Notes: generated from the sequence alone by a model not told the origin. 64,000 nt of DNA from UBA7359 sp041689615 (GCA_041689615.1 JBDNFW010000052.1:13491-77490), one strand, 5' to 3'. Shown: positions 35,966-45,077, counted from the stretch's first letter. Translations and numbers: made by a program.

Positions 35966-36898
35966 ATGAAAGAACTAATTTATAAACAGATATTAGAAAA
36001 CACGCAAGATGTTGTCATTATTACGAAAGCAGAGGACATAAATAGTCCAGGTCCTGAAATAGTTTATGTTAATAAGGCCTTTACTGAACTGACCGGCTAC
36101 ACAAGAGAGGAAGCCATTGGTGGTAATCCGCGTATTCTACAAAATGAAGAAACTGATGCGGTCACCAAGAAGAAAATCCGTGACGCTCTGGAGAAAAGAG
36201 AGTCCGTCAGAGTCACTATCAAAAATTTCTCAAAATCAGGTAGACCTTATTGGCTCGATTTAACCATTATTCCTCTAGAGGATGAAGCAGGTGTGGTGAC
36301 ACATTTTGCTGCTATCGAGAGAGATGTCACAAACCAAGTAGAACGCGAGTTATTATTTCAGGAACAATCAATAAATGATGTGCTGGCAGGCATATTGAAT
36401 CGTCGTGGCTTTGACCAGGTCGTAGACAAGTTTGTTGCTCGTTTAGATAGAGAGAAAGAAATTTTTTCACTGCTGATGTTTGACCTTGATAATTTCAAGA
36501 ATGTTAATGATACCTATGGTCATAAGTGTGGCGATGAAACCATCCGGCTCGTAGCGGAATCATGTAAGCGTTTATCGAGAATGAATGATGAGGTTGCCCG
36601 TTTTGGTGGCGATGAGTTTTGTATGATACTCGCTAATATCGATATAGAAGAAGCCATAGTGATTGCTGAAAGAGTGCGCGTGGCAATTTCTAAAATAGAA
36701 ATTCCAATCGATGATGCAGGAAGCACAACGTCTATTACATCCAGTATTGGTGTCGCTGAGATTCGATCAAGCGAAGGCCATGAGTCTGATTTTATTAGGC
36801 AAGCTGATATGGCTTTGTATGAAGCTAAAAATAGAGGAAGAAATTGCGTTGTTAGCTTCTATGACTTAGATCATGGTGAGCACGAAGGGCATCCCTGA
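35966..36898 (+). CDS. PAS-GGDEF diguanylate cyclase
   Basis: This protein has 310 residues and no membrane segment. A PAS domain at about 1-125 (VYVNKAFTELTGYTREEAIG) carries NPRILQNEE where photoactive LOV domains have a cysteine, so it is not a classical light sensor. A GGDEF domain at about 135-295 has RFGGDEFCMIL and DLDNFKNVND, so it is likely to be an active cyclase making c-di-GMP. It is bracketed by two decayed tRNA-Arg 3' fragments about 1.19 kb apart. Confidence 0.93.
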   Translation: MKELIYKQILENTQDVVIITKAEDINSPGPEIVYVNKAFTELTGYTREEAIGGNPRILQNEETDAVTKKKIRDALEKRESVRVTIKNFSKSGRPYWLDLTIIPLEDEAGVVTHFAAIERDVTNQVERELLFQEQSINDVLAGILNRRGFDQVVDKFVARLDREKEIFSLLMFDLDNFKNVNDTYGHKCGDETIRLVAESCKRLSRMNDEVARFGGDEFCMILANIDIEEAIVIAERVRVAISKIEIPIDDAGSTTSITSSIGVAEIRSSEGHESDFIRQADMALYEAKNRGRNCVVSFYDLDHGEHEGHP

Positions 36899-36966
36899 GT
36901 AATTGATGAGACTCTTTTGGATAATCTAATGATCCTGAGTAATAACTGACCCATAGAATACAGAGT

Positions 36967-37000
36967 GTCGGAGTTTCGGATCCTTTCGTGCGCGCAATTT
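36967..37000 (+). repeat. Strongly diverged tRNA-Arg 3' fragment (copy D)
   Basis: GTCGGAGTTTCGGATC through GTGCGCGCAATTT aligns without gaps to the last 34 bases of the tRNA-Arg repeat (GTCGGGAGTTCGAATC through GGGCGCGCCATTT), with about nine mismatches. It lies 69 bases after the PAS-GGDEF stop. The similarity is weaker than for copy C and could be questioned on its own. The matching place relative to the gene strengthens it. Confidence 0.5.
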
Positions 37001-37099
37001 ATATGCTTTTCACATTTGCTTAAAATCTATTTGTCACACAGAACTAAATTACAAATTTTGTAATTTAATTTTATTCATCAAATTACTTGAGTATTTTAA

Positions 37100-38425
37100 T
37101 TATATCTGTAAATCAGAATCTCCTATAAAGCTAGCTACATCACCTGTAAGTTCTTCAAGACGTTCCATAGAAACTCCCAGTAGGGTCTTGAACAGAGACG
37201 AACGGTTCTCTGCTGAGAGATTTTCTATTTTGCTTGAATCAATAATCCAAAGTATCACACTACCTACAGCTTTTACGCTGGCGGTACGTTGTGTTGTGTC
37301 TCCAAGCAAGCTTGTATCACCGAAACAAGCACCACTCTCAAGTAAGTTGATATTAACCCCTTTTTTCATAACCATTACTTGGCCTTCTATCAGCAGAAAG
37401 AACTCTTGGCTGACTTCTCCTTCCGTGATGATGGCATAACCATCGGGCACTACTTTAACTGATCCAATCTGCAGTAATTGTTGTATCTGATCAGGAGAAA
37501 AATAGCGAAACCAGTCATTCTGCCTAAATTCAGTGTAGTACTGTAATTCAGATGGCCACGTAACAGATTCCCTACTTTGAGTTTTCTCAAGTTCCAGAAT
37601 GTTATGAGCCTTATTAAGATCAGCAGCAAACTCCAATGCCGATTGATATCGGTCTTCATTCTGTTTAGCCATCGCTTTGTCCACGATGGCACAAATCTCC
37701 TCTGGCAGATCTGTTCTAAGCCCCCACAATGGTGCAGGAGATTCATACAGAATTTGGTTGACTAATGTTTTTGAGTTTCCGTCGAATGGCCTTTTTCCCG
37801 ATAACATCTTATACATGGTACACCCCAGTGCAAAGATATCGGTCAGGGTCGTGATTTCGCGCGCTTCAAGAAAATGTTCGGGTGCCATATAGGCAAGTGT
37901 GCCGGCATTATTAGCTAGATCCTTGGTTGCTAGGTAGTGGGAAATACCAAAGTCCGTTAATTTTACAATACCCTGTGGTCGGTTATATATTATATTTCCG
38001 GGTTTGATGTCACGGTGGATGATGCCGTGAAAGTGAACGAAATCTAACGCTACACAACACTTATGAATGATATCCAGGCATTCTTCTATACTCTCAATAC
38101 CCGTATCACCAAAATAATCATCCACAGGTCGTCCCGGTACGAATTCCATGACAAGGTAATCCATACCGTTATCTCTGCCGACATCGAAAACCGTGACAAT
38201 ATTTGTGTGGGTGAAATTCCCTGCAATCTGCGCTTCGTTGTAGAAAGCTTTTCCAAGTTCCTGTGTTTCTTCAGGTGAGATCGTATTAATTTTGGGGACC
38301 TTGATAGCGACATCTCTATTTAATAGTGGATCTTGGCCCCGATAAACAACACCGTATGACCCTTCGCCTATCTTATCTTCAATTTTATAACGGCCAATAG
38401 TATTAAAAGCTGATTTTGATTTCAT
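37100..38425 (-). CDS. Ser/Thr protein kinase with C-terminal cyclic-nucleotide-binding domain
   Basis: This protein has about 441 residues from the ATG at 38423-38425. A further upstream start would add 22 residues not typical of kinases. The kinase domain (about 8-270) is complete: glycine loop GEGSYGVV, lysine in VAIKVPK, HRDIKPGN, DFGIS and APEH. Residues about 310-430 form a cNMP-binding beta-roll (IITEGEVSQEFFLLIEGQV, GACFGDTSLLG). There is no membrane segment, so it is a soluble Hanks-type kinase that may be controlled by cAMP or cGMP. It is a monocistronic gene next to the chemoreceptor. Confidence 0.92.
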   Translation of the reverse strand: MKSKSAFNTIGRYKIEDKIGEGSYGVVYRGQDPLLNRDVAIKVPKINTISPEETQELGKAFYNEAQIAGNFTHTNIVTVFDVGRDNGMDYLVMEFVPGRPVDDYFGDTGIESIEECLDIIHKCCVALDFVHFHGIIHRDIKPGNIIYNRPQGIVKLTDFGISHYLATKDLANNAGTLAYMAPEHFLEAREITTLTDIFALGCTMYKMLSGKRPFDGNSKTLVNQILYESPAPLWGLRTDLPEEICAIVDKAMAKQNEDRYQSALEFAADLNKAHNILELEKTQSRESVTWPSELQYYTEFRQNDWFRYFSPDQIQQLLQIGSVKVVPDGYAIITEGEVSQEFFLLIEGQVMVMKKGVNINLLESGACFGDTSLLGDTTQRTASVKAVGSVILWIIDSSKIENLSAENRSSLFKTLLGVSMERLEELTGDVASFIGDSDLQI

Positions 38426-38533
38426 ATATATTGTCCACGTTGTCTCGCTAATGAGAAAATATATTAACTCGTAAACAGTTAAGTTTGGCAATTAAATTTG
38501 ATGCCATGGTACATCCGGGAGCATCTGAGTAAG

Positions 38534-38571
38534 CAATTACGCATGTGATATTCAATTACGCATGTGATATT
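38534..38571. repeat. 19-bp tandem direct repeat
   Basis: CAATTACGCATGTGATATT occurs twice in direct succession without a mismatch, in the 311-base gap between the kinase promoter region and the chemoreceptor terminator. The function is unknown. It could be a slipped duplication. Confidence 0.7.
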
Positions 38572-38691
38572 AATGGAAATCTGGCCTGCCCCCGACATTG
38601 CCTAAAGCGCCTATTGATGGTGCACTACCGCCTACACCTATGCAGTCGTCTAGACGAAATTGTCTAATTCTTCCGAACGCGTCAGATAAAA

Positions 38692-38712
38692 AAACCACCG
38701 ATAAGGTGGTTT
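38692..38712 (-). terminator. Rho-independent terminator of the chemoreceptor gene
   Basis: AAACCACC and GGTGGTTT flank a GATAA loop. Both sides run into A or T tracts, so the hairpin can act in either direction. It lies 25 bases after the stop of the minus-strand chemoreceptor gene. Confidence 0.85.
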
Positions 38713-38736
38713 TTTTATTTGTTTAAATAGAGCTTG

Positions 38737-40323
38737 CTACAGACTACTTCCAAATTGCTTAACCAGATTATTTAACTGGGTTACACTTCGGTCAACATTA
38801 TTGCTTGAGGTACTAATCATTTTAGTGCCATTCAAGGTTTGTTCAGAAAGATCGCTGATGCGAATCACATTTCTGTTGATCTCTTCTGATACAGCGCTTT
38901 GTTCTTCTGCCGCTGTCGCTATCTGGGTTGTCATTTGTGTAATTGAATCGACCGCTTTAGTGATCGAGTCCAGTGACTCTCCGGCACCTTTGGCTTTTTC
39001 GACACCTTTTGCTGCGGCATCTTGCCCACGTGTCATTACCTGCACGGCAGTATCAGCAGACGATTGCAGGGTACTGACCATGGCTTGAATTTCATGTGTG
39101 GAAGACTGTGTGCGACTGGCCAGTGTTCGGACTTCATCTGCAACAACCGCAAAGCCGCGACCCTGTTCACCGGCACGAGCAGCTTCAATCGCCGCATTCA
39201 GTGCCAACAGGTTGGTTTGTTCCGCTATTTCGGTGATGACATTAACGATGCTACCGATTTGTTTGCTGTCATGTGCCAGCGTATTTATTTTGTCTACCGC
39301 ATTTTCAACTTCAGCTGCCAGTGCATCGATGTGATCGATGGTGGATTGAACAATTTCTTTGCCGATGTTCACTTCATTATCGGCATGCTGTGTTGATTCA
39401 GCGGTACAACTTGAATTCTTTGCAATTTCATTAACGGTCGCTGTCATTTCATTCATGGCAGTCGCAACCTGTTCAATCTCCCTGTTTTGGTTATCCATAT
39501 TTTGTTCGGTCTGTTCCACGGTTATCAGCGACGCATCGACTGACGCTTTCAAATTACCGGTAGCATCATTAATTCGCCAAATAACAGTTTCGAGTTTTGA
39601 ATGTTGCATGCGAATCGCCAGCTGTAATTGTCCAAGCTCATCTTGACGTCCGCTATAGACTTGTTGCGCAACCGGATTGGAAATTATTTTTGCAGCTTCT
39701 TTTGCTGCTTCTTGCCAGGGGCGTGCGATGAGTCGGGCAAACACAAAATTGGCTATCAGCATTGATGTGCAACTCAAGGCAAAGCTTAAATCTATGGATT
39801 TTGTCAGCAGCAAAGAGACGACAACACCCAACAACAGGGCGACTGAACTTGAGAGGAATATCTTGCCCATTAAACCTAGTTTGAAGGTGGCTATTGTATT
39901 AATAAGACCTTGCTTTGGTTTCCATAATTTCGCATAGATTTTTTCAGCTGAATCGATGTCTTTTTGTTCAGGTTTTGTTCGAACAGATTGATATCCGATA
40001 ACGGTTTCGTCTTCAATCAGGGGGGTGACAAACGCATCTACCCAATAGTAATTACCATTTTTACAACGATTTTTAACGATACCCATCCAGGATTTACCGG
40101 TTTTAATTGTGTTCCATAAATCATCAAAAGCGGCTGGAGGCATGTCAGGGTGACGCACAAGATTGTGACTCTTACCCATTAATTCATCTTCTGTAAACCC
40201 GCTGATACTGATGAAATCATCGTTGACGTAGGTTAGTCGACCTTTAGTATCCGTCGTTGAGACGATTCGTTGACTAGCATCGTAATCGTATTGTGTGTCT
40301 GTTACCGGTAAATTCTTTCTCAT
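38737..40323 (-). CDS. Aer-like PAS-containing methyl-accepting chemotaxis protein
   Basis: This protein has 528 residues. The N-terminal PAS domain (about 15-120) has the Aer-type SHNLVRHPDMPPAAF segment, which suggests FAD and redox or oxygen sensing. Two hydrophobic stretches at about 155-195 anchor it without a large periplasmic domain. A HAMP-like linker precedes a signalling hairpin with the conserved core EIAEQTNLLALNAAIEAARA. No CheR/CheB pentapeptide is visible at the C-terminus. Its start lies 128 bases from a perfect FNR box, which may control it. Confidence 0.92.
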   Translation of the reverse strand: MRKNLPVTDTQYDYDASQRIVSTTDTKGRLTYVNDDFISISGFTEDELMGKSHNLVRHPDMPPAAFDDLWNTIKTGKSWMGIVKNRCKNGNYYWVDAFVTPLIEDETVIGYQSVRTKPEQKDIDSAEKIYAKLWKPKQGLINTIATFKLGLMGKIFLSSSVALLLGVVVSLLLTKSIDLSFALSCTSMLIANFVFARLIARPWQEAAKEAAKIISNPVAQQVYSGRQDELGQLQLAIRMQHSKLETVIWRINDATGNLKASVDASLITVEQTEQNMDNQNREIEQVATAMNEMTATVNEIAKNSSCTAESTQHADNEVNIGKEIVQSTIDHIDALAAEVENAVDKINTLAHDSKQIGSIVNVITEIAEQTNLLALNAAIEAARAGEQGRGFAVVADEVRTLASRTQSSTHEIQAMVSTLQSSADTAVQVMTRGQDAAAKGVEKAKGAGESLDSITKAVDSITQMTTQIATAAEEQSAVSEEINRNVIRISDLSEQTLNGTKMISTSSNNVDRSVTQLNNLVKQFGSSL

Positions 40324-40450
40324 TGTCTTGCCTCAAGATCGTGCTGTGTTTAATGGGTATCGCCTATTTCCTCAGCTGCTTTATTAGGTTAATAAACCAT
40401 TACTGTTATTAAATAGCGGCATCAAAAGGTGTTTTCTTTAGGCAAAAAGT

Positions 40451-40464
40451 TTGATGTAGATCAA
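40451..40464. promoter_or_regulatory. FNR/Anr box between chemoreceptor and fnr
   Basis: TTGAT-GTAG-ATCAA is a perfect FNR site. It lies between the minus-strand chemoreceptor gene (start 40323) and the plus-strand fnr gene (start 40772), so it could activate one and autoregulate the other. Confidence 0.7.
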
Positions 40465-40481
40465 TAAATTAGGAGTATTGG

Positions 40482-40715
40482 GTGATATTTAGGCGAATGG
40501 CTTCTAAGCAATTATTAATTGAGCCGGTATACGAGAATAATGAGCTTAAATTCACTGGTTTTAGCGTTTGGTGTAACCGCCATATCAGCACGGTGATGTC
40601 GGTTGCGACCATGGGCTCGTGGGGAATCTGGTTATTTATCATTTCCCTATATTCTTTGAAAATTGAGTCAAAATTCGACAAATTACTAAATAATTGCTTG
40701 AATCATTATTTGTGA
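40482..40715 (+). CDS. Doubtful 77-residue ORF upstream of fnr
   Basis: The ORF begins with GTG six bases after an AGGAG sequence and encodes one possible membrane helix (MGSWGIWLFIISLY). The family is not recognised. The opposite strand has a similar-length ORF over the same bases, and an FNR-activated transcript from the nearby box would start inside the ORF. It is reported only because of the good ribosome site. Confidence 0.25.
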   Translation: MIFRRMASKQLLIEPVYENNELKFTGFSVWCNRHISTVMSVATMGSWGIWLFIISLYSLKIESKFDKLLNNCLNHYL

Positions 40716-40771
40716 GTCTTATTATGGATCGAATAATTAAAGTATAAATCCGCCATAGCAGGATATGCAGT

Positions 40772-41539
40772 ATGACTGAAACGGGACAAGTTATAGATTT
40801 TTCCAAAATCAAGGCGACTTGTTCTAACTGTAATTTACAAGAGTTATGTTTGCCTCATGGCCTCCAGGCAAGTGATCTTGAAAAACTGGAAGTTGTTGTC
40901 AAAGGTTCACACCCCATAGAAAAAGGGAAGCATATCTTTCGCACGGAAGATACTTTTGAGTCTTTTTATGCTGTTCGCTCAGGTTCGGTGAAGGTGTACG
41001 TTATTAATGAATCTGGTGAAGAACAGGTCATCGGCTTTTATTTTCCCGGTGAAATTATTGGATTTGATGGAATAGAACATCATCAGCATGTCAGTTCGGC
41101 AGTCGCACTAGAGACAACGACATTCTGTTCACTTCCCTATGACAAAATCAATGACATTTGTATGCAGATCCCTGATCTACAAAATCAAATGTTTCGATTA
41201 CTTAGTCGGGAAATAACAAACGAAAACCAGTTGTTATTAACGATTAACAAACGCAGTGCGGAAGAGCGAATTGCAAGTTTCTTGGTGAGTCTTTCATCAC
41301 GTTTTAAAAAGCTGGGTTATTCCGCAAAAGAATATAACCTGCCTATGTCACGCCAGGAGATTGGCAGTTACCTTGGCCTTACGATTGAAACTGTCAGTCG
41401 TTTATTTTCAAAGTTTCAGCGAAATGGTCTGGTAACAATAAATCGAAAATCTATCAGACTAGATAACCTACCGGCTATTCATGCAATCTGCGATGGCTTT
41501 TCTGAAAGACCAAAAGATAAGAATAGTTCCCGCGTTTAA
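40772..41539 (+). CDS. fnr: FNR/Anr-family oxygen-responsive regulator
   Basis: This protein has 255 residues. The N-terminal cysteine cluster CSNCNLQELC (Cys 17, 20 and 26) plus the central TFCSLPYDK cysteine match the four ligands of the oxygen-sensing 4Fe-4S cluster. A CRP-fold effector domain follows. The C-terminal HTH contains LTIETVSRLFSKF, with the E-xx-SR residues that read TTGAT half-sites. Three perfect matching boxes occur in this window. It sits beside cbb3 maturation genes, as in many gammaproteobacteria. Confidence 0.95.
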   Translation: MTETGQVIDFSKIKATCSNCNLQELCLPHGLQASDLEKLEVVVKGSHPIEKGKHIFRTEDTFESFYAVRSGSVKVYVINESGEEQVIGFYFPGEIIGFDGIEHHQHVSSAVALETTTFCSLPYDKINDICMQIPDLQNQMFRLLSREITNENQLLLTINKRSAEERIASFLVSLSSRFKKLGYSAKEYNLPMSRQEIGSYLGLTIETVSRLFSKFQRNGLVTINRKSIRLDNLPAIHAICDGFSERPKDKNSSRV

Positions 41540-41568
41540 ATCGCTAAGATTTATCATTTAGAGACGTC

Positions 41569-42300
41569 ATGCTGGTTACGTTCATTATCGCTTTTAATCT
41601 TGGTCTTGTGAGCACGGCGCATTGTGTTGGTATGTGTGGCGGCATCTTAACCACACTGATGCTCGGTTCGCCTGAAGACGAAAAAAAATCAAAATTAAAG
41701 GTGTTTAAGCGAAGCCTTGCTTACAATCTGGGGCGCATAAGCAGTTATTCCATGGGAGGTCTATTTGCAGGTTTGTTAGGTGCACAATTTCTTGGCTTAT
41801 CACAAAATAGTAATGCGCATTTAATCTTGCAGACGCTTGCCGCATTGGTACTCATTGGTTTGGCATTAAATATTCTGGGTTTTTCGCCGCTCAATAAAAT
41901 CACTGAAGCCATAGGCATGACGTTATGGAAAAAAATCCAACCATTAGGCAAACATCTGTATCCCATTAATTCTCAGTGGCGTGCGTTATTATTTGGCATG
42001 CTGTGGGGTTGGTTGCCGTGTGGGTTGGTTTATTCAGCCTTGATATTAAGCCTAAGCACGGGGACTGCGCTTGAAGGTATGCTAACCATGATGTTTTTTG
42101 GAATAGGCACATTACCCGGCATGTTAACCATCGGTTATTTTTCAGACTATCTCAAACGACTAAAAACAAATATTAAATTTCGTTGGGTAACAGCGAGTCT
42201 AATGATTTTGATCGCAATTAGTTTACCGGCATCAACAATTTATTTTTCTAGTCACCATGATCATGGCGAATCAAGTATGTCATCGCATCAACATCATTAA
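41569..42300 (+). CDS. SafE/TauE-like membrane protein of the cbb3 cluster
   Basis: This 243-residue protein has about six helices. TAHCVGMCGG near the N-terminus and MLWGWLPCGLVYSAL in the second half form the paired Cys motifs of the DsbD/CcdA-like and sulfite-exporter-like group commonly found beside ccoS and fnr. The C-terminus is His-rich (SHHDHGESSMSSHQHH), which suggests metal binding. A role in copper or redox supply for oxidase assembly is likely, but it is inferred from context. It converges on ccoS. Confidence 0.8.
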   Translation: MLVTFIIAFNLGLVSTAHCVGMCGGILTTLMLGSPEDEKKSKLKVFKRSLAYNLGRISSYSMGGLFAGLLGAQFLGLSQNSNAHLILQTLAALVLIGLALNILGFSPLNKITEAIGMTLWKKIQPLGKHLYPINSQWRALLFGMLWGWLPCGLVYSALILSLSTGTALEGMLTMMFFGIGTLPGMLTIGYFSDYLKRLKTNIKFRWVTASLMILIAISLPASTIYFSSHHDHGESSMSSHQHH

Positions 42301-42393
42301 ATGTGTCATGTCTTATTACGGCATCATCATATCTACTCAATATTAATTTGCCAGTTGCACTAGCAACTTGAATCCGCGTTTCATTGCAGACAT

Positions 42394-42570
42394 TTAAGGT
42401 GATGGTGGTTTTTCTTCTTTTGTCTTAACGTCATCATCATCCATCAATATCTGATGCCCGTGTCCTTCCAGATCATCAAACTGTCCAGAACGTATTGCCC
42501 AAAATAATACAACGGCCAGTATTGCTACAAATACTAAGGATACAATGATAAGTAAGAATACTATTTCCAT
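42394..42570 (-). CDS. ccoS: CcoS, cbb3 oxidase maturation protein
   Basis: This is a 58-residue protein. The start MEIVFLLIIVSLVFVAILA forms one membrane helix, followed by the family-typical FWAIRSGQFDDLEGHGHQIL and an acidic then lysine-rich tail. CcoS is needed for copper and heme insertion into the CcoN subunit. It begins 12 bases after the ccoI stop, in the same operon. Confidence 0.93.
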   Translation of the reverse strand: MEIVFLLIIVSLVFVAILAVVLFWAIRSGQFDDLEGHGHQILMDDDDVKTKEEKPPSP

Positions 42571-42582
42571 ATTAATCTTTAT

Positions 42583-45015
42583 TTAAGAATAATCAGCCGT
42601 GGTTATTTTGCTGGCATTGATGACGACAATCAATGAACTTAACGACATCCCCAGCGCAGCCATCCACGGTGTTATAAAACCAGCAATCGCAAAAGGTAAG
42701 GCGATAATGTTATACGCAAGGGCCCAGCTAAAATTCATTTGAATGGTGCGATTTGTTTTTGTGACAATCTTCAGCATTGTTTTGAGTGACTCTATCTTGT
42801 TATTCAATAGCAAAACATCAGCATTAAGTTTGGTGATGTCGCTTGCATCCGTCATGGCAATCGCCACATCCGCTTGTGCAAAAGCCGGCGCATCATTAAT
42901 ACCATCACCTATCATACATACTTGATGCCCTTGTTCTTGTAATTTAGCAATATTGTTTAATTTATCTTCAGGTTTCAATTCTGCCTGATGCTCATCAATA
43001 CCAAGACTGTCGGCGACCCGTTCTACGATAAAGCGGTGATCACCACTCATTAATATGATTTTCTTTCCTTGTTGTTGCAGGTAATGAATTAATGTTTTGC
43101 TGTTATCACGCAGTTCATCATTGAAGTACAAGGTGGCTATTACACCGGTGCTATTAGCTAACATTATTTTTCTTAAAGATTCGGAAGCATCCTGTTGATG
43201 TATAGCGTTTGCTGAGCAGTGTTCATTAATGAATTGTTCCGTGCCGATAAACCAGCGACCTTCGATATCGCCGCTGATGCCTTGGCCGGGGAAATTCTCT
43301 ATATTATTTGCATGGATTGTTTCAATGTTTTTTGACGCATTGACGATTGCTTTTGCCAGCGGATGTTCAGAGGCAGACTCAAGCGCCGTAGCGATTTGTA
43401 ATACATTGTCTCTTTTAAAATTAGCGTCAGTGATTTCGATCTGTACGAGCTCTAGTTCACCTTGTGTCAGTGTTCCTGTCTTATCGAAAACAAAGCAATC
43501 TGATTTGGCGATTTTTTCTAGCGCATCATTATTAATCAAGGCAATACCATATTGCATCAATGTCGCGGCTGCAGATGAAAATGCAGTGGGTGTTGCAAGT
43601 GATAGGGCGCAGGGGCAACTGACCACAAGCACAGTAATGGTGATTGCCAACCATTGGTTTTGGTCTACTTGGTACCAATAGAGTGCGACAAGACTGGCGA
43701 TGGTGAGTAAACAAAGGATAAAGACCGATACAACCTTATTTGCCAATAACACGGTCGCCGGTTTATTGCTGCTCGCCTTATCGATGATTCGAGATATATT
43801 GGAAAGCACAGTGTGTTCACCAATTTCACTTATTTTGATAAACAAAGGCGATTCAATATTAGTGCTGCCGCCAATCACGTGCATTCCTGCTGTTTTAGTG
43901 ACCGGCATACTCTCACCGGTAATCAATGATTCATTGACCGATGAACGGCCTTCGTAGACCTCACCATCAACCGGAATAACTTCTCCGGGCTTTACCAACA
44001 CTTGGTCTGAAACGGCTAAAGCATTTAATTCAACAATCTCCTGCTCGCCGTTGAGATGAATTTGTAGTGCAGTCAAAGGCAATACGGATGATACTTTGTC
44101 GAGATAAGCCGTCGACTTTCTTCGACTCATGAATTCAAAATAACGCCCGCCAAGGATCAAGAAAACAAACATAACGATAGAGTCATAATAGACATGACCT
44201 GTGTTTTGCAGGGTTGACCATAAGCTACTACAAAAGGCGATGGAAAGACCAAGGGCGATGGGCACGTCCATACCCGGGCGTTTGTTTTTAATATCTCTAT
44301 AGGCGCCAACTAATAAGGGACGTCCCGAATAAAACAACACCGGCAGGGTGAGCATTAAACTGATCCAATGAAAGAAAATACGATATTGTTTTTCAATCCC
44401 AGAGGCAGAGGCTTCGCCAAAATAAAGTGCGACAGCAATCATCATGACTTGCATCCCAAACAGACCGGCAATACCGAGACGAATTAACTGTGACTTACGT
44501 TCATTGTCGTAAATCAATTCCCGTTGTTTATGGTTATACGGCTGCGCGCTATAGCCGAGCTGTGTAATGGCAGAGAGGATGTCGCTCAATGAGATAATAG
44601 ATTCTTGCCAGCAGATTCGAGACCGTTGTGTGGAATAATTAACGCTCACGTGATTTATACCCGCTAAAGATGAAAGCCGAGATTCGATAAGCCAAACACA
44701 TGCAGGACAACTAATCCCTTCGATGATTAACTTTGCTTCCTTGCTTGAATCATCGTTGACACTGACAAATTCGGTTTGAACTTGGGGGTTGTCGAAGATG
44801 GCGAGTTTTTTTAAGTCTTCTGGGATAAATTCATCTGGTTTTTGCGGCAGGCTGGTACGGTGTTGGTAATAATCAGCTAATCCAAACTCAAGAATCTGTT
44901 CCGCAACAGCTTTACAACCATAGCAACACATTTCACGTGATTGCTTATCAATTTCAACAATTAATTCAAGATCTTTCGGGACGGGTTCGCCGCAATGGAA
45001 GCAGTTTTCAGACAT
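42583..45015 (-). CDS. ccoI: CcoI/FixI copper-transporting P1B-type ATPase
   Basis: This protein has 810 residues. An N-terminal Cys-rich segment (CFHCGEPVP, CCYGCK) is followed by an HMA domain with GISCPACVW. Eight membrane helices include the CPC motif in VVSCPCALSLATP. The phosphorylation motif DKTGTLTQG, the nucleotide-binding HP pair in ASEHPLAKA and the hinge GDGINDAPAFA are all present. It supplies copper for the cbb3 oxidase. Its start lies 63 bases from a perfect FNR box shared with the divergent small gene. Confidence 0.95.
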   Translation of the reverse strand: MSENCFHCGEPVPKDLELIVEIDKQSREMCCYGCKAVAEQILEFGLADYYQHRTSLPQKPDEFIPEDLKKLAIFDNPQVQTEFVSVNDDSSKEAKLIIEGISCPACVWLIESRLSSLAGINHVSVNYSTQRSRICWQESIISLSDILSAITQLGYSAQPYNHKQRELIYDNERKSQLIRLGIAGLFGMQVMMIAVALYFGEASASGIEKQYRIFFHWISLMLTLPVLFYSGRPLLVGAYRDIKNKRPGMDVPIALGLSIAFCSSLWSTLQNTGHVYYDSIVMFVFLILGGRYFEFMSRRKSTAYLDKVSSVLPLTALQIHLNGEQEIVELNALAVSDQVLVKPGEVIPVDGEVYEGRSSVNESLITGESMPVTKTAGMHVIGGSTNIESPLFIKISEIGEHTVLSNISRIIDKASSNKPATVLLANKVVSVFILCLLTIASLVALYWYQVDQNQWLAITITVLVVSCPCALSLATPTAFSSAAATLMQYGIALINNDALEKIAKSDCFVFDKTGTLTQGELELVQIEITDANFKRDNVLQIATALESASEHPLAKAIVNASKNIETIHANNIENFPGQGISGDIEGRWFIGTEQFINEHCSANAIHQQDASESLRKIMLANSTGVIATLYFNDELRDNSKTLIHYLQQQGKKIILMSGDHRFIVERVADSLGIDEHQAELKPEDKLNNIAKLQEQGHQVCMIGDGINDAPAFAQADVAIAMTDASDITKLNADVLLLNNKIESLKTMLKIVTKTNRTIQMNFSWALAYNIIALPFAIAGFITPWMAALGMSLSSLIVVINASKITTADYS

Positions 45016-45077
45016 GGGGGCATTCTATCGAAAAAAAAGAGAGGGAAAGTAGATTATTTATTGCAACGCAATATTTC

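Noticed and set aside
38665..38686. Possible fifth tRNA-Arg 3' fragment (TTCCGAACGCGTC)
   Set aside because: The match is too short and interrupted to separate from chance.
40469..40681. Minus-strand 70-residue ORF overlapping the doubtful plus-strand ORF
   Set aside because: No family, no ribosome site, and it lies within the FNR-box promoter region. It is probably a shadow.
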